Assembly: GCA_002387205.1 (NCBI GenBank)
Contig: DGLA01000016.1
Coordinates: 376,358 to 440,357, forward strand
Direction of reading: 5' to 3'
Length of the DNA stretch: 64,000 nt
Source of the DNA: Stutzerimonas stutzeri
GTDB lineage: Bacteria > Pseudomonadota > Gammaproteobacteria > Pseudomonadales > Pseudomonadaceae
Shown: positions 24,913-33,417 of the stretch, piece after piece
Layout of the letters: each line of letters opens with the position of its first letter
How positions within the stretch are numbered: position 1 is the stretch's first letter
Position numbers and translations under genes: made by a program
Notes under the pieces: model-generated
Told to the model about the DNA's origin: nothing
Database searches by the model: none
The model's input: the letters and a program-made list of their open reading frames with translations, nothing else

Positions 24913-25662
24913 TTAGCTGAACCGGTCGGCAGCCTGGTCGCGGCGTGCCTCGCGTTGCAGTTGGTAGACGAATCGTTCGATCTGACGTTGCGTCAAGCCA
25001 GCCAGACGATGAAAACGCATTCCGCAGAACGTCGTGCATAGCTTTTCGTCGAATACGACGTGTCGCACTTCCACCGCCGTGGTGATGTCGCCAAAGGGGA
25101 GCCTGGCGGTGAGTTGCTCATAGACCTGTCCTGTTTGCAGGCGACTCTGCACGTCGCCGCTGAAGCTCACCTTGCAGCCGGTAGCAGACATATCAAGTAG
25201 CTTGCCCTCCAGCGGCGTCTTGATGGCTTTGCCGTTGAGCTCGGCACCGGCGGGTTGGCCAAAGAGCTGGGCGCGGTAAGCGTTGCGCCGCTGGTGGTAC
25301 AGGATTTCCGTAGGCAATGGCGCCCAGTAGCAGCGCGCGTCGTCCAGTTCGCCAGGATGGACGGGATGATCATTGCTCCATGCGATGCGCACGCCCTCGT
25401 AGAAGCCTTCGATGTGAAAGGTCTCGCCTGCCATCAGCAGCCGCTCGCCATCGTTCGGTATCAGCTCGTCAAAGGCTATCCATCCCTTTTCACGGTTGAT
25501 GTCGACGAGAAAGGTCTGATAGCGCTGATTGCGCTCGGTAAAGCGAATCTGAAGGGATGTCCGATTTTCCAGAAGAGGACGGAGGTTGGAAAAAACCTCC
25601 GTTGCGGTTCTGAGGATCTGGGGCGGCTGGGGCCCGTGTTCCTCGGCAAAAAGATTAGACAC
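24913..25662 (-). CDS. flgZ: Flagellar brake protein FlgZ (YcgR family, PilZ domain)
   Basis: A 249-residue c-di-GMP receptor that slows the flagellar motor. The N-terminal half is a YcgR-type domain; the C-terminal PilZ domain has the binding motifs RRNAYR (RxxxR form, residues ~125-130) and DMSATG (D/NxSxxG). It is third in flgM-flgN-flgZ, 73 bases after flgN, the arrangement known from Pseudomonas. This ties c-di-GMP directly to the flagellar operon. Confidence 0.9.
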   Translation of the reverse strand: MSNLFAEEHGPQPPQILRTATEVFSNLRPLLENRTSLQIRFTERNQRYQTFLVDINREKGWIAFDELIPNDGERLLMAGETFHIEGFYEGVRIAWSNDHPVHPGELDDARCYWAPLPTEILYHQRRNAYRAQLFGQPAGAELNGKAIKTPLEGKLLDMSATGCKVSFSGDVQSRLQTGQVYEQLTARLPFGDITTAVEVRHVVFDEKLCTTFCGMRFHRLAGLTQRQIERFVYQLQREARRDQAADRFS

Positions 25663-25735
25663 GTTGCTTGGATCTCCGCCAGGTAACGAAACTCAGGCGC
25701 ATGATAGCACTCTGCCAGAATGCCGACTCCCGGCG

Positions 25736-26206
25736 TTACGCCTGACTGAGCGGTCGATGGTAGCTGCTCTTGGCTGCCGCACCCCGGCGGTCATAAAGCC
25801 CGGGTGTCTGGTTGCTGCTCTGCAGTATCTGCAACATGCTGCCAACGGCACGCTGGTTGGCTCTTATGAGCTTGCCATTGCGCTCGTTGGCGCTTCGGCA
25901 CGCATCGAGGATCGTATCGAGTCGTTCTGCTTGCTTCAGGATGTCCGCGCCGGCTGCTGAGCTGGCGGCAAACGATTGAAGGCCGGTTCGGTCGGCATTG
26001 AGACCGGCCCTGATGAGAGCCTGGCTGCGAAGAGAACCGTGTTGCCCAAGCAGTGCCAGGAGCGCCTGTTTTTGGGTCAGTAGCTGTTCCAGGTTGGCGA
26101 GGTCGCGTTCGGCAAGTGACTGGTATTCAGCGTCAGTAAGCTCAAGAAGTCTCTGGGCCGTGCCGATGTCCTCAATGAGCTGCTGAAGCAAATCGGTATC
26201 TTGCAT
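25736..26206 (-). CDS. flgN: Flagellar export chaperone FlgN
   Basis: A 156-residue, mostly helical protein (long amphipathic helices with LLELTDAEYQSLAERDLANLEQL near residues 20-42) that binds FlgK and FlgL before export. It has AGAGG just before its start and lies 34 bases after flgM. Sequence identity is low in this family, so the call rests on shape, size and the flgM neighbour. Confidence 0.88.
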   Translation of the reverse strand: MQDTDLLQQLIEDIGTAQRLLELTDAEYQSLAERDLANLEQLLTQKQALLALLGQHGSLRSQALIRAGLNADRTGLQSFAASSAAGADILKQAERLDTILDACRSANERNGKLIRANQRAVGSMLQILQSSNQTPGLYDRRGAAAKSSYHRPLSQA

Positions 26207-26240
26207 GTCGACCTCTGGGAGCGATGAGCGTCAATCGGAA

Positions 26241-26570
26241 TCAGCGCTGGTTTTCGAATGCGAGCAGTTTGGAGGCTACGCGCTGACTGTCTACCTGGTA
26301 GCTCCCGTCGGCGATGGCCTGTTTGATGGCTGCAACGCGCTCCGAATCAACAGACGGCTGTTGGTTCATCTTGTCGGTCGCTTGCTGGAGCCGCTGCGCT
26401 TCCGGGCTCAGCTGTACACTTTCACCCTGGCTTGAGGCACTGCTGGCATTCTTGGTCGGCTCTGCCGGTGCCTGTTGAGCGGGAGCCCGATCAGCATTCT
26501 GGACGCCATTGTTGCGCCCGCTTGTGGGTGGAGTAACCGCACCGTTCGGTCGGTTGAAATCGATAACCAT
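26241..26570 (-). CDS. flgM: Anti-sigma-28 factor FlgM
   Basis: A 109-residue protein with a disordered, proline/alanine-rich first half and a conserved helical C-terminus (VDSERVAAIKQAIADGSYQV, then SQRVASKLLAFE). It holds FliA inactive until the hook-basal body is complete and is then exported. A FliA-type promoter lies directly upstream (26607-26633). Confidence 0.93.
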   Translation of the reverse strand: MVIDFNRPNGAVTPPTSGRNNGVQNADRAPAQQAPAEPTKNASSASSQGESVQLSPEAQRLQQATDKMNQQPSVDSERVAAIKQAIADGSYQVDSQRVASKLLAFENQR

Positions 26571-26606
26571 GATGGAGACCTCGAATAAGTCAGGACGCTT
26601 GCCTGC

Positions 26607-26633
26607 TTTTCGGCAAAGCTTATAGGAACTTTA
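26607..26633 (-). promoter_or_regulatory. FliA (sigma-28) promoter of flgM
   Basis: Minus-strand TAAAGTTC, an 11-base spacer, then GCCGAAAA. The consensus is TAAAGTTT-N11-GCCGATAA, so two positions differ and the spacing is exact. It would drive flgM-flgN-flgZ as a late flagellar operon. Confidence 0.8.
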
Positions 26634-26670
26634 GCTCTTTTTGAGCGATGGCTTTCGAGGGGCTGCAGCG

Positions 26671-27426
26671 CTACATGTTTACTTCGACCTGGCCGGGACC
26701 TGTGACCCTGGCTTTCACCACTCTGCCGGATCGTTGATTCTTGACACGAATCTGGCTGCCGAGCGCACCGTCGGTTAGGGCCTCGCCGGGCATTCTTACA
26801 TTTATTGTCGAGTTTTTCGCGCTGATCACAACCTGATCCCCTTTGCGTATGACCTCTGCAAGGGTAATGGAGCTGGGCGGCAAAACCTGATCGGGCAGGG
26901 TGCTGCGTGTCAGCTTGTTACCGAGCGCCTGGTCGAGTGCGGTCAGATAACCCTGCGTCAGCAGGCTGACGTCCCGCTCGGCGAGCGTGACGTCACCCTC
27001 CGCGATCACGCTCTCGCGCTTGAGAGGACGGCGGGCGACCACCACCTCACGAAACAGGTGCACCTGAGCGGGTACGAATACCGACCAGGGGGTAGAGCCC
27101 TCGCAGCTGACACGGACCGTTGCTCTGCCTATAGGTTGCGCCGGGCTCTCCAGCCGGGTCGTGAGCGGGCTGCTGCACTGCGCCAGACGCAGGCGTGGGT
27201 CGAGTCGGTTCACCTCGACTTCATGGCGAGCCTGAATTTGGCTACGCTGCAAATATTCGGTCACTTCCCGCTCAAGAAAGTTGTGGGTGACGTCGATAAG
27301 CTGTTCAGGTCGGGTCATGGTTCTGGCTTCGGCCAGTTGGCCCGTCCCTGACAGAACCAGTACGACAAGTAGCGCTCCGCACAGGGCAGAGCGTGGACGC
27401 CATAAATAAGTCGATATTTTATTCAT
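26671..27426 (-). CDS. flgA: Flagellar P-ring assembly chaperone FlgA
   Basis: A 251-residue periplasmic protein with a signal peptide (ALCGALLVVLVLSGTGQLAEA) and the SAF-like C-terminal domain (VVVARRPLKRESVIAEGDVTL and later KGDQVVISAKN). It helps FlgI form the P ring. I chose the ATG at 27426; another lies two codons upstream. Neither has a ribosome-binding site, and a sigma-54-like promoter predicts a transcript start right at the codon. It is divergent from cheV. Confidence 0.88.
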   Translation of the reverse strand: MNKISTYLWRPRSALCGALLVVLVLSGTGQLAEARTMTRPEQLIDVTHNFLEREVTEYLQRSQIQARHEVEVNRLDPRLRLAQCSSPLTTRLESPAQPIGRATVRVSCEGSTPWSVFVPAQVHLFREVVVARRPLKRESVIAEGDVTLAERDVSLLTQGYLTALDQALGNKLTRSTLPDQVLPPSSITLAEVIRKGDQVVISAKNSTINVRMPGEALTDGALGSQIRVKNQRSGRVVKARVTGPGQVEVNM

Positions 27427-27437
27427 GATCATGCCGA

Positions 27438-27453
27438 AGCAAGGCCCGTGCCG
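27438..27453 (-). promoter_or_regulatory. Sigma-54-type promoter of flgA
   Basis: Minus-strand CGGCACGGGCCTTGCT differs from TGGCACG-N4-TTGCW only in the first base, with the -24 GG and -12 GC correctly spaced. flgA is FleQ/sigma-54 dependent in P. aeruginosa, which agrees. Confidence 0.7.
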
Positions 27454-27502
27454 TAGGTTCCGACATTCATGAGTGCCCACTACCAAGCGAGAGGAAACTG
27501 GC

Positions 27503-28435
27503 ATGGCCGGTGTATTGGATTCGGTTAACCAGCGTACGCAGCTGGTCGGGCAGAACCGCCTTGAATTGCTGTTGTTCCGGTTGGACGGCAAGCAGCTCTA
27601 CGGAATCAATGTGTTCAAGGTCAAGGAAGTGCTGCAGTGTCCCCGGCTTACGGTCATGCCGCGGTCCAGTCCAGTGGTGCGCGGCGTGGCTAACATTCGC
27701 GGCAATACGCTCTCAATCCTTGATCTGTCGTTGGCTACCGGAAAACCGGGCCTCGATGACCTCACCAACAGCTTCGCGATCATCGTCGAATACAACAACA
27801 AGGTGCTCGGCTTCCTTGTGCGTTCGGTCGAGCGGATCGTGAACATGAACTGGGAAGATATTCTTCCGCCGCCCAAGGGAGTAGGGCGCGACCATTATTT
27901 GACGGCGGTGACCCACGTCGACAACCAGATGGTCGAAATCATCGATGTGGAAAAGGTGCTCGCCGAGGTCGCGCCGGTGTCGGAGCTGGTGTCGGTGAGC
28001 ATTCCGGATGAAGAGACCCACTCCAAGGCGTCTTCCTGTCGCGTGCTGATTGTCGATGACTCGTCCGTCGCGAGAAAGCAGATCACCCGCTGTCTGCAGA
28101 ATCTCGGAATAGAGGTGGTCGCTCAAAACGACGGACGCCAGGCGCTTACCTATCTCAAGGGGCTTCTTGCGCAAGGCAAAAAGCCGGCAGAGGAGTTCAT
28201 CATGATGATCTCCGATATCGAAATGCCCGAGATGGATGGGTACACACTGACCACGGAGGTTCGCCAGAACCCAGAAATGCGTGACATGCATGTTCTGCTG
28301 CATACTTCGCTCTCTGGCGTATTCAACCAGAACATGGTCAAGCGAGTCGGCGCTGATGATTTTCTAGCCAAATTCCAGCCGGACGATCTCGCAAGCCGAG
28401 TGATAGAGCGGATCCGGAGTACGGACGCAAACTGA
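27503..28435 (+). CDS. cheV: Chemotaxis coupling protein CheV
   Basis: A 310-residue protein with an N-terminal CheW-like domain (INVFKVKEVL, VVRGVANIRGNTLSILDL) and a C-terminal receiver domain (CRVLIVDDSSVARKQI; phospho-acceptor aspartate in MMISDIEMPEMDG). It couples chemoreceptors to CheA and tunes adaptation. The start at 27503 has GAGAGGAAA upstream. It is followed by cheR, the usual Pseudomonas pair. Confidence 0.94.
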   Translation: MAGVLDSVNQRTQLVGQNRLELLLFRLDGKQLYGINVFKVKEVLQCPRLTVMPRSSPVVRGVANIRGNTLSILDLSLATGKPGLDDLTNSFAIIVEYNNKVLGFLVRSVERIVNMNWEDILPPPKGVGRDHYLTAVTHVDNQMVEIIDVEKVLAEVAPVSELVSVSIPDEETHSKASSCRVLIVDDSSVARKQITRCLQNLGIEVVAQNDGRQALTYLKGLLAQGKKPAEEFIMMISDIEMPEMDGYTLTTEVRQNPEMRDMHVLLHTSLSGVFNQNMVKRVGADDFLAKFQPDDLASRVIERIRSTDAN

Positions 28436-28472
28436 GGCTTGTCCTCTTCAATACGACGGTAGGGCCTTATTA

Positions 28473-29297
28473 GTGTCAGGTGATCTGGATTTCGATCAGT
28501 TCCGAGTGTTTTTGGAAAAGACCTGCGGCATTGTGCTGGGCAACAACAAGCAGTATCTGGTGTCCAGCCGATTGAACAAGCTGATGGAGCAGCAGGGGCT
28601 CAAGAGCCTGGGAGATCTGGTAAGGAAAATTCAGTCGCAGCCCCGTAGCGGCCTACGTGAGCAGGTCGTCGATGCCATGACGACCAACGAAACGCTCTGG
28701 TTTCGCGATACCTATCCGTTCGAAGTGATGAAGAGCCGTGTACTTCCGGAGCTTCTCAAGTCTGCGCCGGGGCAACGGTTACGGATATGGTCCGCTGCCT
28801 GTTCGTCAGGCCAGGAGCCATATTCGCTGTCGATGATGATTGACGAGTACGAACGAAACAGTACCGGCCAGCCGAAGCCGTCCGTTCAGATTGTGGCGAC
28901 GGAGCTGTCTGGTGCGATGCTCGCGGCAAGCAAGGCAGCCGAATACGACAGCCTGGCCATTGCCCGGGGCCTGTCCAGCGAGCGTCTGCAGCGCTATTTC
29001 GACGTCAAGACACCAGGAAGATGGGTGGTGAAACCCGCTATCCGGAGTCGTGTCGAGTTCCGCGTACAAAACCTGCTCGACAGCTACGCAGTGCTGGGTA
29101 AGTTCGATGTAGTGTTCTGCCGAAATGTGCTGATCTATTTTTCGGCTGAAGTGAAGAAAGACATTCTCAAGCGCATCCACGCCACCTTGAAACCTGGTGG
29201 CTATCTCTTTCTAGGCGCATCCGAAGCCCTGAACGGCCTGCCAGAGCTATACCAGATGGTGCAGTGCAGCCCCGGCATCATCTACAAGGCGAAATGA
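28473..29297 (+). CDS. cheR: Chemoreceptor glutamate methyltransferase CheR
   Basis: A 274-residue SAM-dependent enzyme that methylates chemoreceptor glutamates. The N-terminal all-helical CheR domain is followed by the catalytic domain with IWSAACSSGQEPYSL (SAM binding, near residue 109) and FDVVFCRNVLIYF (near residue 212). The start is a GTG at 28473 with a weak ribosome-binding site. A terminator hairpin lies downstream at 29346. Confidence 0.94.
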   Translation: MSGDLDFDQFRVFLEKTCGIVLGNNKQYLVSSRLNKLMEQQGLKSLGDLVRKIQSQPRSGLREQVVDAMTTNETLWFRDTYPFEVMKSRVLPELLKSAPGQRLRIWSAACSSGQEPYSLSMMIDEYERNSTGQPKPSVQIVATELSGAMLAASKAAEYDSLAIARGLSSERLQRYFDVKTPGRWVVKPAIRSRVEFRVQNLLDSYAVLGKFDVVFCRNVLIYFSAEVKKDILKRIHATLKPGGYLFLGASEALNGLPELYQMVQCSPGIIYKAK

Positions 29298-29345
29298 CCC
29301 ATCCCGAAAGAGCAGGCGGCAGAAATCTGTCGGCTACTCGGAAAG

Positions 29346-29384
29346 AAGCGGCAAGCCCTTCGGAAAAGCTTTGCCGCTTTTGAC
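29346..29384 (+). terminator. Terminator after cheR
   Basis: AAGCGGCAA (29346-29354) pairs perfectly with TTGCCGCTT (29371-29379) around a CTTCGG-containing loop, followed by TT. It separates cheVR from flgB. Confidence 0.65.
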
Positions 29385-29438
29385 GCCTCTGCGCGACAGC
29401 CTCCTAAAAAAACTCGAATTTTCAGTCACTTAGCTGAG

Positions 29439-29454
29439 TGGCACGGCCTTTGCT
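29439..29454 (+). promoter_or_regulatory. Sigma-54 promoter of flgBCDE
   Basis: TGGCACGGCCTTTGCT is a full match to TGGCACG-N4-TTGCW. It lies 42 bases upstream of the flgB start, with transcription expected near 29465. Confidence 0.9.
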
Positions 29455-29496
29455 GTAAGTTTGCCAAGCAGACTGTATCCGGCGGAGGGCCAGATC

Positions 29497-29901
29497 ATGA
29501 GCATCAGTTTCGACAAGGCACTTGGCATTCATGAGAAGGCGCTGGGTTTCCGCGCCCAGCGTGCCGAAGTCCTGGCCAACAACATAGCCAACGCCGACAC
29601 GCCCAACTACAAGGCGCGTGATCTGGATTTCAGCTCGGTTCTTGCTGCGCAGAACAGCAAGAACCAGGGTGGCTTTGGGGTGGCTGTCACCAACAGTCAG
29701 CATATCGCTGCTCAAGGCATGGAGATCGCTGACCCAGGGCTGCGCTTCCGTACCCCAGCGCACGCGTCACTGGACCAGAACACCGTCGATGCGCAGGTCG
29801 AGCAAGCGGCTTACGCCGAAAACGCTATCGATTTTCAGGCGAGCTTCACCATGCTCAACAGTAAGTTCAGGGGGCTCATGAGCGCCCTGCGCGGCGAATA
29901 A
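29497..29901 (+). CDS. flgB: Flagellar proximal rod protein FlgB
   Basis: A 134-residue rod subunit in the MS-ring-proximal part of the rod. It has the axial family signature VLANNIANADTPNYKARDLDF near residue 29 and a coiled C-terminus. The start at 29497 has GGAGGG upstream. First gene of flgBCDE, 14 bases before flgC. Confidence 0.95.
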   Translation: MSISFDKALGIHEKALGFRAQRAEVLANNIANADTPNYKARDLDFSSVLAAQNSKNQGGFGVAVTNSQHIAAQGMEIADPGLRFRTPAHASLDQNTVDAQVEQAAYAENAIDFQASFTMLNSKFRGLMSALRGE

Positions 29902-29915
29902 AAGGAGCGAACGTC

Positions 29916-30359
29916 ATGTCCCTTAGCAACGTGTTCAACATCGCCGGCAGCGGCATGAGTGCCCAAAGTACCCGCCTCAACACCATCTCCAGCAACATTG
30001 CCAACGCCGAAACGGTGTCGTCCAGCGTTGACCAGACCTACCGGGCACGCCATCCGGTGTTTGCCACCATGCTTCAGCAGGCCAACGGCCAACCGGACCA
30101 GTCGCTTTTCGCCGAACAGGGCCAGGCGGGTGTCGGCGTACAGGTGCTTGGTGTGGTGGAAGACCAGAGCGAGTTGCAGGCGCGTTACGAGCCGAACCAT
30201 CCGGCGGCGAATGCAGAAGGCTACGTGTATTACCCGAACGTCAATGTGGTGGAGGAGATGGCGGACATGATCTCCGCGAGCCGCTCGTTCCAGACCAATG
30301 CCGAGTTGATGAATACGGCCAAGACCATGTTGCAGAAGGTCCTGACCCTGGGCCAGTAA
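29916..30359 (+). CDS. flgC: Flagellar proximal rod protein FlgC
   Basis: A 147-residue rod subunit with the axial signature LNTISSNIANAETV at residues ~22-35 and a C-terminal SASRSFQTNAELMNTAKTM helix. AAGGAG precedes the start. It builds the proximal rod with FlgB and FlgF. Confidence 0.96.
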   Translation: MSLSNVFNIAGSGMSAQSTRLNTISSNIANAETVSSSVDQTYRARHPVFATMLQQANGQPDQSLFAEQGQAGVGVQVLGVVEDQSELQARYEPNHPAANAEGYVYYPNVNVVEEMADMISASRSFQTNAELMNTAKTMLQKVLTLGQ

Positions 30360-30377
30360 CCCTTACGAGAGATTGCC

Positions 30378-31058
30378 ATGAGCACGACAGGCAGCGTCGC
30401 CGGTACCGGTTCGGTACTCGACCAGTACCAGATCAAGGACCGCGAAGTAAAAAGCAACGATCTCGGCAAGAACGAGTTTCTCGAGTTGCTGGTTACCCAG
30501 TTGAACAATCAGAACCCGCTCGAGCCCCAGGAGAACGGTGAATTCATCGCTCAGCTGGCACAGTTCAGCACAGTGGAGGGTGTCGAGAAACTGAACTCCA
30601 GCATGGAAACCATGCTGTCGGGCTATCAGTCTTCGCAAGCGCTGCAGGCCTCTTCCCTGGTTGGGCGTAAAGTCATTGTGCCGGCCGATAAGGCAGTTAT
30701 TGATACTGCCGAGACCTTCAAGGCGAGTCTGGTATTGCCAACCTCCAGCAGCAACGTGTCGGTCAACGTCTATGACAGTGCCGGTACGGCAGTCAACCGT
30801 ATCAATATGGGTCAGCAGGAGGCCGGCAACGTTTCGTTCATGTGGGATGGCAAGGATTCGAGCGGCAATACCTTGCCGCCTGGAACCTACCGTTTCGAAG
30901 CGCAAGCCACTTATGAAGGCGAAACCAAGGGTTTGTACACCATGCTTCCCGCCAACGTGGACAGCGTAACGCTTGGACAGAACGGCGGTGAGTTGATGCT
31001 CAACCTGGCCGGCGTCGGCAGCATCGGGCTGTCACAGGTTCAGGTCATTGGTCAGTAA
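30378..31058 (+). CDS. flgD: Flagellar hook capping protein FlgD
   Basis: A 226-residue scaffold that caps the growing hook and allows FlgE to polymerise. The conserved N-terminal export and cap segment FLELLVTQLNNQNPLEP lies at residues ~35-51, and a FlgD Ig-like/Tudor domain follows (VSFMWDGKDSSGNTLPPGTY). It lies between flgC and flgE. Confidence 0.95.
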   Translation: MSTTGSVAGTGSVLDQYQIKDREVKSNDLGKNEFLELLVTQLNNQNPLEPQENGEFIAQLAQFSTVEGVEKLNSSMETMLSGYQSSQALQASSLVGRKVIVPADKAVIDTAETFKASLVLPTSSSNVSVNVYDSAGTAVNRINMGQQEAGNVSFMWDGKDSSGNTLPPGTYRFEAQATYEGETKGLYTMLPANVDSVTLGQNGGELMLNLAGVGSIGLSQVQVIGQ

Positions 31059-31089
31059 CTACCGGCGCGTCCGGTAACAGGAGCAGTTC

Positions 31090-32445
31090 ATGTCGTTCAA
31101 TATCGGCCTCAGCGGCATGCGTGCCGCCAGCAAAGACCTCAATGTCACGGGTAACAACATCGCCAACGCCGGAACGGCGGGCTTCAAGCAGTCGCGGGCG
31201 GAGTTTGCGGATGTCTACGCGTCGTCGGTGCTTGGTACTGGCAAGAACCCTCAGGGTAGCGGCGTTCTGTTGGCCAACGTGTCGCAGCAGTTCAATCAGG
31301 GCAACATCAACTACACCCAGAACGCGCTTGATCTTGCCATCAATGGCAACGGCTTTTTCCAGGTCAGCAATAACGGTGCATTGAGCTACACCCGTGCCGG
31401 TTATTTCGGTACGGACAAGGAAGGCAACCTGGTCGATAACTTCGGTTATAACCTGCAGGGTTATTCGGTCGACGACAACGGCAATATCCAAACCGGCCAA
31501 GTCAGCGATCTGAAGATTCAGACCTCCAGCCAGGAGCCCAAGGCAACGACAAAGGTCACGCAGGGTTTTAATTTGAATTCGACCAACACCCAGCCCAGCA
31601 ATACGCCTTTCGATCCCGCTGATCCGCTGAGCTACAACTCATCGACATCGACCAATATTTACGATGAGCAAGGCAATGCTCATGTGATGACCCAGTACTT
31701 TGTTAAAACGTCGACAGCTAATACATGGCAGATGAATGTATTGGTCGACGGGCGCAACCCTGCATCACCTGTGGCTACAGCTGGCGATGACACGGCTGTT
31801 CCACCAATAGCCGCCTGGAGCGGCACTGACCCTGCAAGTATCTCGATCAGTTTCAATCCAGATGGAAGTATGGCGTCCATGAGCGGCGGCTCCGGAATGG
31901 CTTACGATAGCGCGACAGGCTTGGTATCCCTTGATAATTGGCAGCCGGCTCAGCGGAACACATCAGGGGGCTGGGAGCTCAATAATGCGGCGCCGGCAGG
32001 CGGCCTGGACGTTTCCCTTGATTTTCGGGGCTCCACCCAATACGCCAGCACTTTCGCCGTCAACAGCGTCAGCCAGGACGGATATACGACTGGTGAGCTC
32101 GCGGGTCTCGAAATCAGCGAAACCGGCGCGATCTTTGCTCGGTACACCAATGGCCAGTCCAAAGTGCAGGGTCAGATCATTCTCGCCAACTTCGCTAACG
32201 TTCAGGGCTTGACTCCGGTTGGCAAGACGCAATGGGTTCAGTCCTTCGAGTCGGGCGAGCCCGTGCGCAACCCGCCTGGCAGCGGCACCCTCGGTTCCCT
32301 CCAAGCCGGCGCTCTGGAAGATTCCAACGTCGAGCTTTCAGATCAGCTGGTAAACCTGATCGTGGCGCAGCGCAACTACCAGGCGAACGCCAAGACAATT
32401 GAAACAGAAAGCGCGATTACCCAGACGATCATTAATCTCCGGTAA
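31090..32445 (+). CDS. flgE: Flagellar hook protein FlgE
   Basis: A 451-residue hook subunit. The N-terminal LNVTGNNIANAGTAGFKQSRAEF and C-terminal LVNLIVAQRNYQANAKTI helices form the inner tube; the middle holds variable surface domains. Bases 31561-31740 are unusually AT-rich for the window (about 46% GC by hand count). A terminator follows, so flgBCDE appears to be one unit. Confidence 0.95.
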   Translation: MSFNIGLSGMRAASKDLNVTGNNIANAGTAGFKQSRAEFADVYASSVLGTGKNPQGSGVLLANVSQQFNQGNINYTQNALDLAINGNGFFQVSNNGALSYTRAGYFGTDKEGNLVDNFGYNLQGYSVDDNGNIQTGQVSDLKIQTSSQEPKATTKVTQGFNLNSTNTQPSNTPFDPADPLSYNSSTSTNIYDEQGNAHVMTQYFVKTSTANTWQMNVLVDGRNPASPVATAGDDTAVPPIAAWSGTDPASISISFNPDGSMASMSGGSGMAYDSATGLVSLDNWQPAQRNTSGGWELNNAAPAGGLDVSLDFRGSTQYASTFAVNSVSQDGYTTGELAGLEISETGAIFARYTNGQSKVQGQIILANFANVQGLTPVGKTQWVQSFESGEPVRNPPGSGTLGSLQAGALEDSNVELSDQLVNLIVAQRNYQANAKTIETESAITQTIINLR

Positions 32446-32496
32446 TCGCTACCTGGCACTGCGCGGGGTGGCGGGAAACTGCCGCTTCGTTTTCAC

Positions 32497-32519
32497 AAGG
32501 CCCTTCGGGCCTTTTTTTT
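32497..32519 (+). terminator. Rho-independent terminator after flgE
   Basis: A 7-base stem AAGGCCC/GGGCCTT with a TTC loop followed by eight thymines. It ends the flgBCDE transcript, 52 bases after the flgE stop. Confidence 0.92.
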
Positions 32520-32567
32520 GCAATATTTTCTTTTTATTTTCAGTAATTTATGTCTGATTTTATCGTT

Positions 32568-32583
32568 TGGCATACCCCTTGCT
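32568..32583 (+). promoter_or_regulatory. Sigma-54 promoter of flgF-flgL
   Basis: TGGCATACCCCTTGCT has the -24 GG and -12 GC with correct spacing and matches TGGCAC-N5-TTGCW except for one base. It lies 49 bases upstream of flgF. Confidence 0.85.
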
Positions 32584-32632
32584 TCTTTAGCTGGAGTGAG
32601 TCTAGTCAGCGTCAAATTGCGAGGGAGGTTCC

Positions 32633-33373
32633 ATGGACAAGATGCTCTATGTGGCGATGACGGGAGCGAGCCAGAATGCCCGCGCCCAGCAGGCGCATGC
32701 CAACAACCTGGCAAACATCTCGACCACGGGCTTCCGGCGCGACTTCGAGCAGGCGCGCTCGATGCAGGTCTTCGGCGACAGCTTTCCGGCACGGGCCTAT
32801 GCCATGACCGAACGCCCGGGCACGGACTTCAGCTCCGGCACGTTGCAAGAGACCGGTAGGGATCTGGACGTAGCGGTCGAGGGCGATGGCTGGATAGCCG
32901 TGCAGGCGCCTGATGGCAGCGAGGCCTATGCCCGCACCGGCAGCCTGAATATCGACACGCTTGGCATGCTACGGACCGGCGACGGTTTGCCGGTGCTCGG
33001 CAATGCCGGGCCGATTGCCGTGCCGCCAGAGGAAAAAGTGGAGATCGGCGCCGACGGCTCGATCAGTATCCGCGCGCTCGGTGAAGACCCGAACGTGGTG
33101 GTGACGGTCGATCGCCTGAAACTGGTGAACCCCGACCCCAAGCAATTGGAGAAGGGCACCGACGGCCTTATCCGCATGAAGGACGGCCAGCCTGTCGAGG
33201 CGGACGCTGCGGTCCGTGTCACATCCGGCTTCCTCGAGGCGAGCAACGTCAATGCTGTCGCCGAGATGACGTCGATGCTCGCCCTGTCCCGGCAATTCGA
33301 GCTGCACGTAAAAATGATGCGTACTGCCGAAGAAGATGGTGCCGCAGCGGCCCGAGTCTTGCAGATCAGCTAA
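32633..33373 (+). CDS. flgF: Flagellar rod protein FlgF
   Basis: A 246-residue proximal-rod subunit. It starts MDKMLYVAMTGASQ and has the axial signature HANNLANISTTGFRRDF near residue 22; the C-terminus carries the paired helix around MTSMLALSRQFELH. GAGGGAGG precedes the start. First gene of the second flg operon. Confidence 0.95.
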   Translation: MDKMLYVAMTGASQNARAQQAHANNLANISTTGFRRDFEQARSMQVFGDSFPARAYAMTERPGTDFSSGTLQETGRDLDVAVEGDGWIAVQAPDGSEAYARTGSLNIDTLGMLRTGDGLPVLGNAGPIAVPPEEKVEIGADGSISIRALGEDPNVVVTVDRLKLVNPDPKQLEKGTDGLIRMKDGQPVEADAAVRVTSGFLEASNVNAVAEMTSMLALSRQFELHVKMMRTAEEDGAAAARVLQIS

Positions 33374-33417
33374 ACAAACTAGGCGGCGTCTGAATTCCGG
33401 CGCACGAGGAGAAGAAC

